From Halieaceae bacterium (lineage in GTDB: Bacteria; Pseudomonadota; Gammaproteobacteria; Pseudomonadales; Halieaceae), in contig QOPK01000012.1 of assembly GCA_003331685.1 (NCBI GenBank), forward strand, positions 1-25,267: 25,267 nucleotides of DNA, written 5' to 3'. Under the pieces are notes generated by a model. The model saw only the letters and a list, made by a program, of their open reading frames with translations. It had not been told where the DNA came from and did not search any database. The position numbers were made by a program, and so were the translations under genes. Positions 17,430 to 24,100 of this stretch are shown piece by piece; position 1 is the first letter of the stretch; every line of letters starts with the position of its first letter.

Positions 17430-17954
17430 ATGAAAAATGTAACGCTGAGTGCGAAGTGGACAGGTGTGGTTTTCGCTGCGCTGTTTCTGGCGGCATGTTC
17501 CAGTAACGAAACCAAGGAGGCGGACGCTGCCGCTGCAGCTGCTTCTGAGCAGGCCGCTCAAGAGGCTGCCGCACGTGAGGCCGAGCAACAAGCGCAGGCC
17601 GCTGCTCAAGAGGCGCGTGAGGAAGCGGCTGCCGATGTGGGTACGGTTTTTTACTTTGATTTCGATAGCTCTTCACTGACGGACGAAGCCCGGGGGCAAG
17701 TGGATGCCCACATTGCCGCACTGCTGGGTAACAATGACAACGTCCGACTCGAAGGCCATACCGATGAGCGTGGCACACGTGAATACAACCTCGCTTTGGG
17801 TGAGCGACGTGCCAATGCCGTCCGCGATTACATGGTCGCTAACGGTTTGCCCGGCTACCGAATCGAGACCATCAGTTACGGTGAGGAAAATCCGGTTGCT
17901 TATGGCTCTGGCGAGTCCAACTGGCAACAAAATCGCCGGGTTGAGCTCAAATAA
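17430..17954 (+). CDS. pal: peptidoglycan-associated lipoprotein Pal
   Basis: Outer-membrane lipoprotein binding peptidoglycan and TolB, 174 residues. The signal peptide ends in the lipobox LAAC with lipidated Cys23. Residues 29-69 form an Ala/Glu/Gln-rich helical linker, unlike the Gly/Asn-rich linker of E. coli Pal. The OmpA-like domain has VFYFDFDSSSLT, LEGHTDERGTREYNLALGER (diaminopimelate-binding region) and NRRVELK at the end. The ATG at 17430 follows AAGGACAGG and gives a normal signal peptide; a frame extension of six codons upstream is not needed. Abundance is probably high relative to cpoB because a terminator hairpin lies just downstream. Confidence 0.96.
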   Translation: MKNVTLSAKWTGVVFAALFLAACSSNETKEADAAAAAASEQAAQEAAAREAEQQAQAAAQEAREEAAADVGTVFYFDFDSSSLTDEARGQVDAHIAALLGNNDNVRLEGHTDERGTREYNLALGERRANAVRDYMVANGLPGYRIETISYGEENPVAYGSGESNWQQNRRVELK

Positions 17955-17968
17955 CTGAGGACTTCAAT

Positions 17969-18874
17969 TTGACAGTGTTACCCATCAAGCCGGCGTCATT
18001 CGCCGGCTTTTTGTTAATAGGCGCCGTATCAAACGTTGCGCCCGTCGGCGCTCAGGACTACGTGGATGTAGAGGCGGAACGTCGTGCCGCCGCAGCGCAG
18101 GCACCTTTAACCCAAGCACCGCCAGAGGAGGTATCAGAGGTGGCGCCTGGAACGTCTTATACCGGTATTCAGCCGTACTCTGGTTCCACCACGGTGGCAC
18201 AACCGCCTGTGGAAACCACAACGGCGCCGATTACCGGTACCGATTCAGGTAGCCTGATGTTGCGCGTGCAGCAGCTCGAAACCGATGTGCGGCGGCTGAA
18301 TGGTTTGCTTGAGGAAGCCACCCAGGCACTCCGGCTGCTGGAAGCACAGAGTCTTGAGAGATACGTCGATCTGGATCGTCGTCTCGCATCGGGGGGCGCT
18401 GCTGCGATCAATGAAGGGGCGGACTCGACGGTGGTCGCGCCAAACCCCACGCCGTCAGAGAACCCCGTCTTGGGGCGCGGGGTTGATGCGCAAGAGGGGG
18501 AGGAGGCCGCTTACCGGGCAGCCTACGAGCTGGTGCGAGAGCGGGAGTTTAATGATGCTGTCGTGGCTTTTATGGCGTTTCTCGCCGATTTTCCTTTTGG
18601 TCGTTACGCGCCCAATGCCCATTATTGGTTGGGTGAGCTTTATCTGGTGTTGGATCCCCCCGATCCTGAATTGGCGCGGCAGAGCTTCAAGTTGTTGCTT
18701 GATCAATACCCTGCGGATCCCAAGGTGCCCGACGCGCTGTATAAACTGGGCCGTGTCCAATTTATTAAAGGTAACCGCCAGCGCTCGAAGGAGTATCTGG
18801 ACGAGGTGATTCGGGAGTATCCATCCCACGCGGCTGCACAGTTAGCGCGGCAGTTTTTACTAGAGAACTTCTGA
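17969..18874 (+). CDS. cpoB: cell division coordinator CpoB (YbgF)
   Basis: Periplasmic TPR protein that couples Tol-Pal energy to PBP1B activity during constriction, 301 residues. The signal peptide is residues 1-28 (hydrophobic FAGFLLIGAV, cleavage near VGA-QD). A Pro/Thr-rich stretch is followed by a coiled coil at about 88-135 (QQLETDVRRLNGLLEEATQ), the trimerisation region, and then TPR repeats from about 170 to the end (YELVREREFNDAVVAFMAFL onward, ending QLARQFLLENF). The start is TTG with GAGGA seven bases upstream; an in-frame GTG two codons later is an alternative. Codons 7-15 form a perfect Rho-independent terminator hairpin, so cpoB expression needs read-through from pal. Confidence 0.93.
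   Translation: MTVLPIKPASFAGFLLIGAVSNVAPVGAQDYVDVEAERRAAAAQAPLTQAPPEEVSEVAPGTSYTGIQPYSGSTTVAQPPVETTTAPITGTDSGSLMLRVQQLETDVRRLNGLLEEATQALRLLEAQSLERYVDLDRRLASGGAAAINEGADSTVVAPNPTPSENPVLGRGVDAQEGEEAAYRAAYELVREREFNDAVVAFMAFLADFPFGRYAPNAHYWLGELYLVLDPPDPELARQSFKLLLDQYPADPKVPDALYKLGRVQFIKGNRQRSKEYLDEVIREYPSHAAAQLARQFLLENF
17987..18012 (+). terminator. Rho-independent terminator inside the cpoB signal-peptide codons
   Basis: A nine-base arm AAGCCGGCG (17987-17995), a five-base loop TCATT and the perfectly complementary arm CGCCGGCTT (18001-18009) run into a five-T tract (18008-18012, then GTT). It lies 33 bases after the pal stop but 18 bases inside cpoB, whose reading frame runs through it as Lys-Pro-Ala-Ser-Phe-Ala-Gly-Phe-Leu. 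On the opposite strand no T-run follows, so it acts only on plus-strand transcripts. Confidence 0.8.
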
Positions 18875-18896
18875 TGCCAATCGTTGAGACGACGCG

Positions 18897-19304
18897 GTGA
18901 CCGCAGACCAACATCCGGACTCTGCTGAGGTTGTTCGGCGGACGGGGCTCCGGCGGTTGCTCTTTACGCTGGTGAATTCGGGAAAAGGGCTACGTTTTTT
19001 ACTGCGTAAAGAAGAAGCCTTCCAGCTCGAAGCGCTACTGGCCTGCGTGCTGATACCCGTAGCCATGTTACTCCCTGTTTTGCCGGTTGAGCGCATTTTA
19101 CTGATCGGCGCTGTCTTCACCGTATTGATTGTTGAAGTGCTGAACACATCAATTGAAGTCCTGACGGATCGGGTCAGTCTTGATCCGCACGAACTGTCCG
19201 GTCTTGCAAAAGACCTGGGGTCGTTGGCAGTGACGCTGTCATTGCTACTGTGGGCTGTAGTTTGGGGCGTTATCGTCCACAAGTATTGGCCTTTTGGCAT
19301 TTAA
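18897..19304 (+). CDS. dgkA: diacylglycerol kinase DgkA
   Basis: Small integral-membrane kinase that phosphorylates diacylglycerol to phosphatidic acid, recycling lipid released by periplasmic glycan synthesis. The 135 residues form three membrane helices (about 46-62, 66-85, 110-128) after an amphipathic surface helix. The signature VEVLNTSIEVLTDRVSLD and HELSGLAKDLGSLAV carry Glu80 and Glu87, equivalent to E. coli Glu69 and Glu76, and Asp106 in the KD pair. The start is GTG, 22 bases after cpoB, with only a weak GAGACGAC upstream. At this place Pseudomonas has queE-queC, so the insertion of dgkA is lineage-specific. Confidence 0.93.
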   Translation: MTADQHPDSAEVVRRTGLRRLLFTLVNSGKGLRFLLRKEEAFQLEALLACVLIPVAMLLPVLPVERILLIGAVFTVLIVEVLNTSIEVLTDRVSLDPHELSGLAKDLGSLAVTLSLLLWAVVWGVIVHKYWPFGI

Positions 19305-19310
19305 TGGGGC

Positions 19311-19338
19311 TTGAATTTTCAACCGTTAGCGTTAGCAT
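19311..19338 (+). promoter_or_regulatory. Possible promoter of the tRNA-Lys gene
   Basis: TTGAAT (19311-19316, four of six) and TAGCAT (19333-19338, four of six) are 16 bases apart and end 17 bases before the tRNA. The following GCGCC is a GC-rich discriminator of the kind seen at stable-RNA promoters under stringent control. Box identity is moderate only. Confidence 0.35.
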
Positions 19339-19355
19339 ACGCGCCTTCCCTTATC

Positions 19356-19431
19356 GGGCCGTTAGCTCAGTCGGTAGAGCAGTTGGCTTTTAACCAATTG
19401 GTCGCTGGTTCGAACCCAGCACGGCCCACCA
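19356..19431 (+). tRNA. tRNA-Lys(TTT)
   Basis: A 76-base tRNA with a perfect acceptor stem GGGCCGT/ACGGCCC (19356-19362 and 19421-19427), D-arm TAGCTCAGTCGGTAGAGCA, anticodon loop CTTTTAA with anticodon TTT at 19389-19391, a T-loop containing GTTCGAACC, discriminator A and an encoded CCA (19429-19431). The sequence is very close to E. coli tRNA-Lys. It is the only RNA gene in the window and stands between the housekeeping block and the metabolic genes to the right. Confidence 0.97.
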
Positions 19432-19437
19432 TTTATC

Positions 19438-19460
19438 AAACCTCCGTTGGGTGGGTTTTT
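19438..19460 (+). terminator. Probable Rho-independent terminator of tRNA-Lys
   Basis: AAACCTCC (19438-19445) can pair with GG, G and GGGTTT in 19450-19458, with one G-T pair, a bulged T at 19452 and a GTTG loop. The 3' arm ends in five T residues (19456-19460). The T-run touches the stop codon of the convergent aldolase gene. The imperfect stem lowers confidence. Confidence 0.55.
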
Positions 19461-20229
19461 ACTGCGCGTAATCTGGTTCCTCACGGTCCAATATTGCTTT
19501 GAGCTCCGCAAAGTGACGCCCTGCCTGGCCGGGGTAGTCTTCCAACTCCATTGCAGTTTTTTCGGCAACGTCGTCCGACAGTACGTTGAGTGGTTGTGCG
19601 GTCCACAGCGCTTTAATGTAAGTCTCTGCCGCGCGCTCGAAATAAAACAGTCGATTGAAAGCGTCTGCCACGTCTTCGCCAATGACCATGACGCCGTGAT
19701 GGCACATGATGAGTACCTTTTTATTCGGGTCTGACAACTTTTGGCAGCAGCGCTCTGCTTCTTCTTCAAACGCGAGCCCACCGTATTCGGCATCGATAGC
19801 ATAGCGGTTAAAAAACATGGCGCAGTTTTGATCGATTGGCGGTAACCGTGGATCTTGCAGTGTGGACAGAATGGTCGCATGTATCGAGTGAACATGGAGC
19901 GCTACGCGGGCATGTTGGCAGTGACGGTGTACGGCGCCATGCAGACCCCAGGCAGTGGGGTCTGGCGCGTCGGGCCGGGTCATCGTCTCCGGATCGTTGG
20001 CATCGACCAGAATCAGGTCAGAGGCCTTGATGCGCGAGAAATGTGATTGATTGGGGTTCATCAGAAATTGCGTGCCGTCGTCGTTGACGGCCGCCGAGAA
20101 GTGATTCGCCACCCCTTCGTGGAAATTGAATCGTGCCGCCCAACGAAAGGCGGCGGCGAGATCCGATCGTTCTTGGAAGTGGCTGGCTGGTGACATGGCC
20201 GCGGATGATGTCGAGCGAAGCTTTTGCAT
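19459..20229 (-). CDS. class II aldolase/adducin family protein, catalytic Glu not conserved
   Basis: A 256-residue member of the class II aldolase/adducin fold. NHFSAAV near residue 42, LHVHSIHATIL (zinc ligands His112 and His114) and IMCHHGVMVIG (third His, 177 or 178) are the family metal site. At the place of the catalytic Glu of fuculose-phosphate aldolase (SSEW) this protein has PTAW, so the classical aldol acid/base is missing. Many uncharacterised adducin-like proteins share this type of change. Function is therefore unassigned; a lyase, epimerase or decarboxylase on an oxidised small molecule is possible. It is divergent from the PhyH-type dioxygenase with a shared 184-base upstream region, and convergent with tRNA-Lys. 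An in-frame ATG at codon 12 is an alternative start. Confidence 0.85.
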   Translation of the reverse strand: MQKLRSTSSAAMSPASHFQERSDLAAAFRWAARFNFHEGVANHFSAAVNDDGTQFLMNPNQSHFSRIKASDLILVDANDPETMTRPDAPDPTAWGLHGAVHRHCQHARVALHVHSIHATILSTLQDPRLPPIDQNCAMFFNRYAIDAEYGGLAFEEEAERCCQKLSDPNKKVLIMCHHGVMVIGEDVADAFNRLFYFERAAETYIKALWTAQPLNVLSDDVAEKTAMELEDYPGQAGRHFAELKAILDREEPDYAQ

Positions 20230-20376
20230 ATTGTGCGTTATCTAAACCAGGATCTGCTAACGATACCATCGCGCGCCGATAGATTGATCGTTTTGAGAGC
20301 AAGCGTGGATGATTCCCACAACGGGTTATTGACCGCGTGCCCTTGCTCATGGCGATATGCGGCTCTCGGTACCCGG

Positions 20377-20382
20377 TATACT
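20377..20382 (+). promoter_or_regulatory. Candidate -10 box for the PhyH-type gene
   Basis: TATACT (five of six matches) lies 31 bases before the chosen ATG, in the interval shared with the divergent aldolase gene. At 17 bases upstream only GATATG is found, a poor -35, which would suit an activator-dependent promoter. No operator palindrome longer than six bases is evident. Confidence 0.3.
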
Positions 20383-20413
20383 CGTGGTGGGGTTCATCCT
20401 TGGAGATGCTGAT

Positions 20414-21208
20414 ATGACACTGCAGACTTTTGCAGCGACGGATGACATTCAGGACATGGTGACTGCCCTCCAGCGGAGCGGGGCGGTGGTCATTGATTCA
20501 GTCTTGCCCGAGGTCGTCTCCCGGGGACTATGTGTGGATTTGCGCCCGGAGTTCGACCGGGAGGGGCATCTTTACCAAAACAACTTCAATGGCCATAAGA
20601 CGCTGCGGGTAGGCGGCGTGACCAAGTACTCTCCCCATTTTCCAACTTTGCTGTTGCACCCCACCGTATTGGCTATTGCGGACGCTATTCTTAAGCCACA
20701 CTGTGAGGTGTATCAGGTCGGCAGCACCACTGCGATTGAAATCTTGCCAGGCGAACAGGCACAGGTGCTCCACGCCGACGACACCTGTTATCCCAGTGAT
20801 CTGTTGCCCTTTGAGGCGCAGATTTCGGCCTTATGGGCCCTTGATGACTTCACCATTGAAAATGGCGCAACACGGGTGGTGCCTAGAGAGATAGGTATCG
20901 AGAGTCCGGACGACGCACGAGAAGAACATGTTGAGCAGGCCGTCATGCCCAAGGGGTCGGTGGTGATCTATCTGGGGTCGACCCTTCACGGCGGTGGAGC
21001 GAATCGCAGTGATGCCCCGCGAAAAGCAGTGGTCAACACTTATTGTCTGGGATGGTTGCGGCAGGAAGAAAATCAGTACCTGACTCTGACCAGAGAGGAG
21101 GTTGCCGCTCAATCAGACGAGATGCGACGTATGTTGGGCTTTCAAGCGCACGGGCCTTACTTGGGAGTATGGCCAGAGGATCCTGACGGGCTCTGGTATG
21201 AGACTTGA
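20414..21208 (+). CDS. phytanoyl-CoA dioxygenase (PhyH) family protein
   Basis: Fe(II)/2-oxoglutarate-dependent oxygenase of the PhyH family, 265 residues. The facial triad is visible as His120-x-Asp122 in VLHADDTCYP and His192 in STLHGGGANRS. Arg198 or the following Arg203 is suited to bind 2-oxoglutarate. YQVGSTTAIEILPGEQAQ and ALWALDDFTIENGATRVVP are the usual core strands. I chose the ATG at 20414, which has GGAG eight bases upstream; a frame-internal ATG 57 bases earlier has no binding site and gives a hydrophobic non-family extension. The family hydroxylates or demethylates many small molecules; the substrate here is unknown. It may act in the same pathway as the divergent aldolase-like protein. 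Confidence 0.85.
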   Translation: MTLQTFAATDDIQDMVTALQRSGAVVIDSVLPEVVSRGLCVDLRPEFDREGHLYQNNFNGHKTLRVGGVTKYSPHFPTLLLHPTVLAIADAILKPHCEVYQVGSTTAIEILPGEQAQVLHADDTCYPSDLLPFEAQISALWALDDFTIENGATRVVPREIGIESPDDAREEHVEQAVMPKGSVVIYLGSTLHGGGANRSDAPRKAVVNTYCLGWLRQEENQYLTLTREEVAAQSDEMRRMLGFQAHGPYLGVWPEDPDGLWYET

Positions 21209-21259
21209 GCCCCACTGCCCTCGCTGCAGTTGCTGAAAGCGGGCTGATAATGTCGGTGC

Positions 21260-22636
21260 TTACCTAGCAGATTGGCGATCGCGCGTGAGCAGCGGATATA
21301 GCAGCGGGCCGGATAAGAGCGCTAACAAGCCGGCGATACCGTACCAACCGATCCCCAAGCCCAGCAGATTAAAACGGTCGTGACCCCACAACATGACGCT
21401 GTGGTCAGTGATGGTGATGCTCATCATGAAGGCAATCAGGCAAAGAGGCGGAATAATGAGAATGGCTAGCGCATACACTCCCCCCGGTATCTTGAAGGGC
21501 CGCTCCAGGCCAGGCTCGCGCACACGTAGTCGCAGTGCCGCAACGAAAATCAGGGCGTAAGAGGCTACCATTAGCAGTACGTCGATGATGACCAAGCTTT
21601 GAAAAGGGCCGATGATCAGCAAGGCGTTGACGCCAGCAATCAGCAAGAGCGCTACCACAGGTGTGCCAAAACGGGCGTTGATAGCGGCAAGGGGCGCGGG
21701 CAATAAGCCATCCGCCGCCAACTTTTGTAGCGGGCGCGCTCCAGAGGCCATGTAATCCAAGTAGAGGGCGAGATTGCCCAAGACCACTGACGCCAGCAGG
21801 GCGTGTCCCAGCGCCGTGCCGCCCAGTGCACGGCCGATATCAACGAAAGACACGGTGCCCTCTTTACCATCGACCGAGAACAACTCCCATTGCCCAAAGG
21901 CGGCCAGACTGGCGAGTGTCGGAAGCACGTACATCAGTGCCACGAAGGGCAGGGCCATCATCAACGCTTTAGGAATAATGCGCTGGGGCTCCTCGATTTC
22001 TCCCGCCAGCGTCGACATGGACTCATAGCCTGAGTAAAACCACATACCAATACTGAGCCCAATGACGAGCGCCCCGTCTGCGCCAAGCAGATCAGTGTCA
22101 GGGGGTGTCATCGGCGTGAATGGGTTGAACTGCCAGTTGGCGAGCCCAATGAATGCCAGCACCAAAATCGGTGAAATGATCAGAATTGCAAACAGGCTCG
22201 ATCCAATCGCCACTACCTTAATACCCAGCACGTTGACGATGGTGCATGCCGCGATGACCGCCCAGCAGATCGCGTAGTACATGCCGTCGCCGAAGCCGAT
22301 TTGGTTTTGTAGGTAAGTGACGCTGAGAACAATGTAGAGCGAGGTGTCGACGAGCAGGGCGAGCGACCACCACCAGCCTGCTTGAAAGCCCCAAAATTGG
22401 CCTAATCCTCGTCGCGTCCAAATATAAAAACCACCGCTATCGGGTATGGCAGAACCCAATTCGCTGGCGATGAGCGCCATGGGCATGGCCCAAATGATGG
22501 GTAATGCGAGCAGCAGCAGTAAGGTTAGCCCCGGTCCCGAGGAGGCGATCATCTCCTCGATACCAAATGAGCCGCCTGACACGAAGATATAGATCATGAA
22601 GAAGGCGCTGAACAGTGGTACGCGGGTGCGCTTCAT
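21260..22636 (-). CDS. APC superfamily amino acid/polyamine-type permease
   Basis: Inner-membrane secondary transporter, 458 residues with about 12 hydrophobic segments. The N-terminal segment VSGGSFGIEEMIASSGPGL, then LPIIWAMPMALIASELGSAI, PDSGGFYIWTRRGLGQFWGF and VDTSLYIVLSVTYL, are typical of APC carriers. They most resemble the branch that includes plant and protozoan polyamine uptake transporters. The substrate cannot be told from sequence: a polyamine, an amino acid or a methylated amine are options. It lies downstream of the Rieske oxygenase on the same strand, 179 bases apart, and is convergent with the PhyH-type gene 51 bases away. GCAGACATG with AGGG upstream supports the start. Confidence 0.87.
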   Translation of the reverse strand: MKRTRVPLFSAFFMIYIFVSGGSFGIEEMIASSGPGLTLLLLLALPIIWAMPMALIASELGSAIPDSGGFYIWTRRGLGQFWGFQAGWWWSLALLVDTSLYIVLSVTYLQNQIGFGDGMYYAICWAVIAACTIVNVLGIKVVAIGSSLFAILIISPILVLAFIGLANWQFNPFTPMTPPDTDLLGADGALVIGLSIGMWFYSGYESMSTLAGEIEEPQRIIPKALMMALPFVALMYVLPTLASLAAFGQWELFSVDGKEGTVSFVDIGRALGGTALGHALLASVVLGNLALYLDYMASGARPLQKLAADGLLPAPLAAINARFGTPVVALLLIAGVNALLIIGPFQSLVIIDVLLMVASYALIFVAALRLRVREPGLERPFKIPGGVYALAILIIPPLCLIAFMMSITITDHSVMLWGHDRFNLLGLGIGWYGIAGLLALLSGPLLYPLLTRDRQSAR

Positions 22637-22815
22637 GTCTGCCCTGGGCAGCGATTAACTGTGCGCTGTTTCAATCCGGGCCCCTTTTACGATCAGCGAT
22701 GAAAAGCGTAGCCGGATCAGAGGTAATCATCAGTCGGGATGCGCCACCATACCCAGTATAGACCGGATCGTCAGTATTGAGCGCTAGCAAGGATCTGTAG
22801 CGCAGGTTCCTGATG
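22637..22815. other. Intergenic region between Rieske gene and permease
   Basis: This 179-base gap lies within a minus-strand gene set. A minus-strand TATACT (complement of 22755-22760) could be a -10 box for the permease, but its -35 is poor. A short inverted repeat CAGCG/CGCTG is seen around 22652-22671 without a useful T-run. No gene is supported here. Confidence 0.4.
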
Positions 22816-24075
22816 TCAGTGCAGGCTGGCTTCCAGCGAGTGCAGGTACCAGTGCACAAATTGCTGTAGCGTGAACTCAAATTCTGGGTGATAGGGGCCA
22901 GGCTCGAAAAATCGGGAGTTCACTCCCGCGGCGTTGCGGGTGATGATGTATTCGTCTTCCAGCGTGGTGTGATGCCAGAGCCACGTCACTTTATCCAGAT
23001 CGTAGTCCGTGCCTTCTTCTGCATCTGCCCTGACAAACCACACCAGTTCCATGTCGGTCTCGGTCAATGATCGAGGAATAAAGCGATAGAGCACGCAGTG
23101 ATCCGGGTAGTTGAGCATGAAGGTCACGGGCCCCATCTGAAAATCCCCCGCGCCACCGTCGTAATCTTTGAAGTTGCCCATTAGCGGTGCGACGGGTTGG
23201 CCATCCTGGCTGCCGGTGACATACCCCTCGAATAACCCGTAGCGCATGGTATGCGCGCATGCGCCAAAACTTGGCGCGTCAAGGTAGATCTCGGTATGGG
23301 TTTTGGAGATCCCCGGGATGCCCGTGATCTCGTCCGCGTGCTCCAGCATCTTGGCGACTACGGGCGCCGATTTTTCGTCGAGATCCTTCAAGGTGTGCAT
23401 TTTGGCGTAGGCGCGGTGTGAGGTGGCGCAGTGATAGCACTCAAGATAATTCTCGATTGCCAGCTTCCAGTTCGCCTCGACCCGGTAGGTTTTTCGGTGC
23501 GCGACTTTGGCTTGATCGAGATCATAGGCGCCAAGCGGTTCGCGAATGTTCTCGAGCGATGCCACCAGATCACCGGCATTGGGATCACAGTTGATAAACA
23601 CCAGCCCCATATAGGTCACGCACTTCACGGGCTTCAGGCCGTGTGCGGCGGCGTCAAAGTCAGGCATGACGTGGGTCTCGCGGGCGGCCTTGAGTGAGCC
23701 ATCCACGTTATAGACCCATCCGTGGTAGGGGCACACGTAGGTCTTTCGGTTACCGCTCAGCTCTTCACAAACCCGCGCGCCGCGGTGGCGACAGATATTG
23801 TGCATGGCTCGGATATCGCCGGTTTCGGTGCGCGCGACGATGATGGAGTCCTCTCCGATTTCAACGAGCTGGTAGTCACCGACTGAGGGAATTTCGCTTG
23901 CATGCAGTGCATAAATCCAGCTCTTGAAAATCAGGTGCTCGAGCTCTTGCTCATGCACCAGATGTGAGCGGTAGAAGTACGGGTCCATGGCGTGATGTGG
24001 ACGCAGCTTCTCTGCGTCCAGCTTGTCGCGCATGCGCTGAAAGGAATCATCTACGGAAGTCGCGATGGCGTTCAT
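22816..24075 (-). CDS. Rieske 2Fe-2S ring-hydroxylating-type oxygenase, GbcA/CntA-like
   Basis: Oxygenase alpha subunit, 419 residues. The Rieske cluster ligands are Cys95-x-His97 (NICRHRGARVC) and Cys115-x2-His118 (YVCPYHGWVYN). The mononuclear iron site is in ENYLECYHCATSH with His215 and His220; the third ligand is probably the Asp in TTLEDEYIITRN. The residue before Cys-Tyr-His is Glu212 where aromatic-ring dioxygenases have Asp, as in quaternary-amine oxygenases such as carnitine oxygenase CntA. The C-terminal GVNSRFFEPGPYHPEFEF and FVHWYLHSL are also of that group. N-demethylation or C-N cleavage of a methylated amine is inferred. No reductase gene is present in the window. It starts 25 bases after the GcvT-like gene, with GAGAGA upstream. 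Confidence 0.9.
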   Translation of the reverse strand: MNAIATSVDDSFQRMRDKLDAEKLRPHHAMDPYFYRSHLVHEQELEHLIFKSWIYALHASEIPSVGDYQLVEIGEDSIIVARTETGDIRAMHNICRHRGARVCEELSGNRKTYVCPYHGWVYNVDGSLKAARETHVMPDFDAAAHGLKPVKCVTYMGLVFINCDPNAGDLVASLENIREPLGAYDLDQAKVAHRKTYRVEANWKLAIENYLECYHCATSHRAYAKMHTLKDLDEKSAPVVAKMLEHADEITGIPGISKTHTEIYLDAPSFGACAHTMRYGLFEGYVTGSQDGQPVAPLMGNFKDYDGGAGDFQMGPVTFMLNYPDHCVLYRFIPRSLTETDMELVWFVRADAEEGTDYDLDKVTWLWHHTTLEDEYIITRNAAGVNSRFFEPGPYHPEFEFTLQQFVHWYLHSLEASLH

Positions 24076-24100
24076 GGCGTCTCTCAGAGAAATCTATCGA

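Noticed and set aside
17969..17974. Perfect -35 consensus TTGACA at the start of cpoB
   Set aside because: No -10 box follows at 16-18 bases; the sequence there is the GC-rich terminator hairpin. The hexamer is explained by the TTG start and second codon.
21209..21259. Possible hairpin GCCC-T-CGCT / AGCGGGC between convergent PhyH-type and permease genes
   Set aside because: The stem has a bulge and a long loop and is not followed by a T-run on either strand, so it is not supported as a terminator.
22671..22880. 69-codon minus-strand frame downstream of the Rieske gene
   Set aside because: It overlaps the conserved end of the Rieske gene in another frame and has Cys/Arg-rich shadow-type composition without a binding site.
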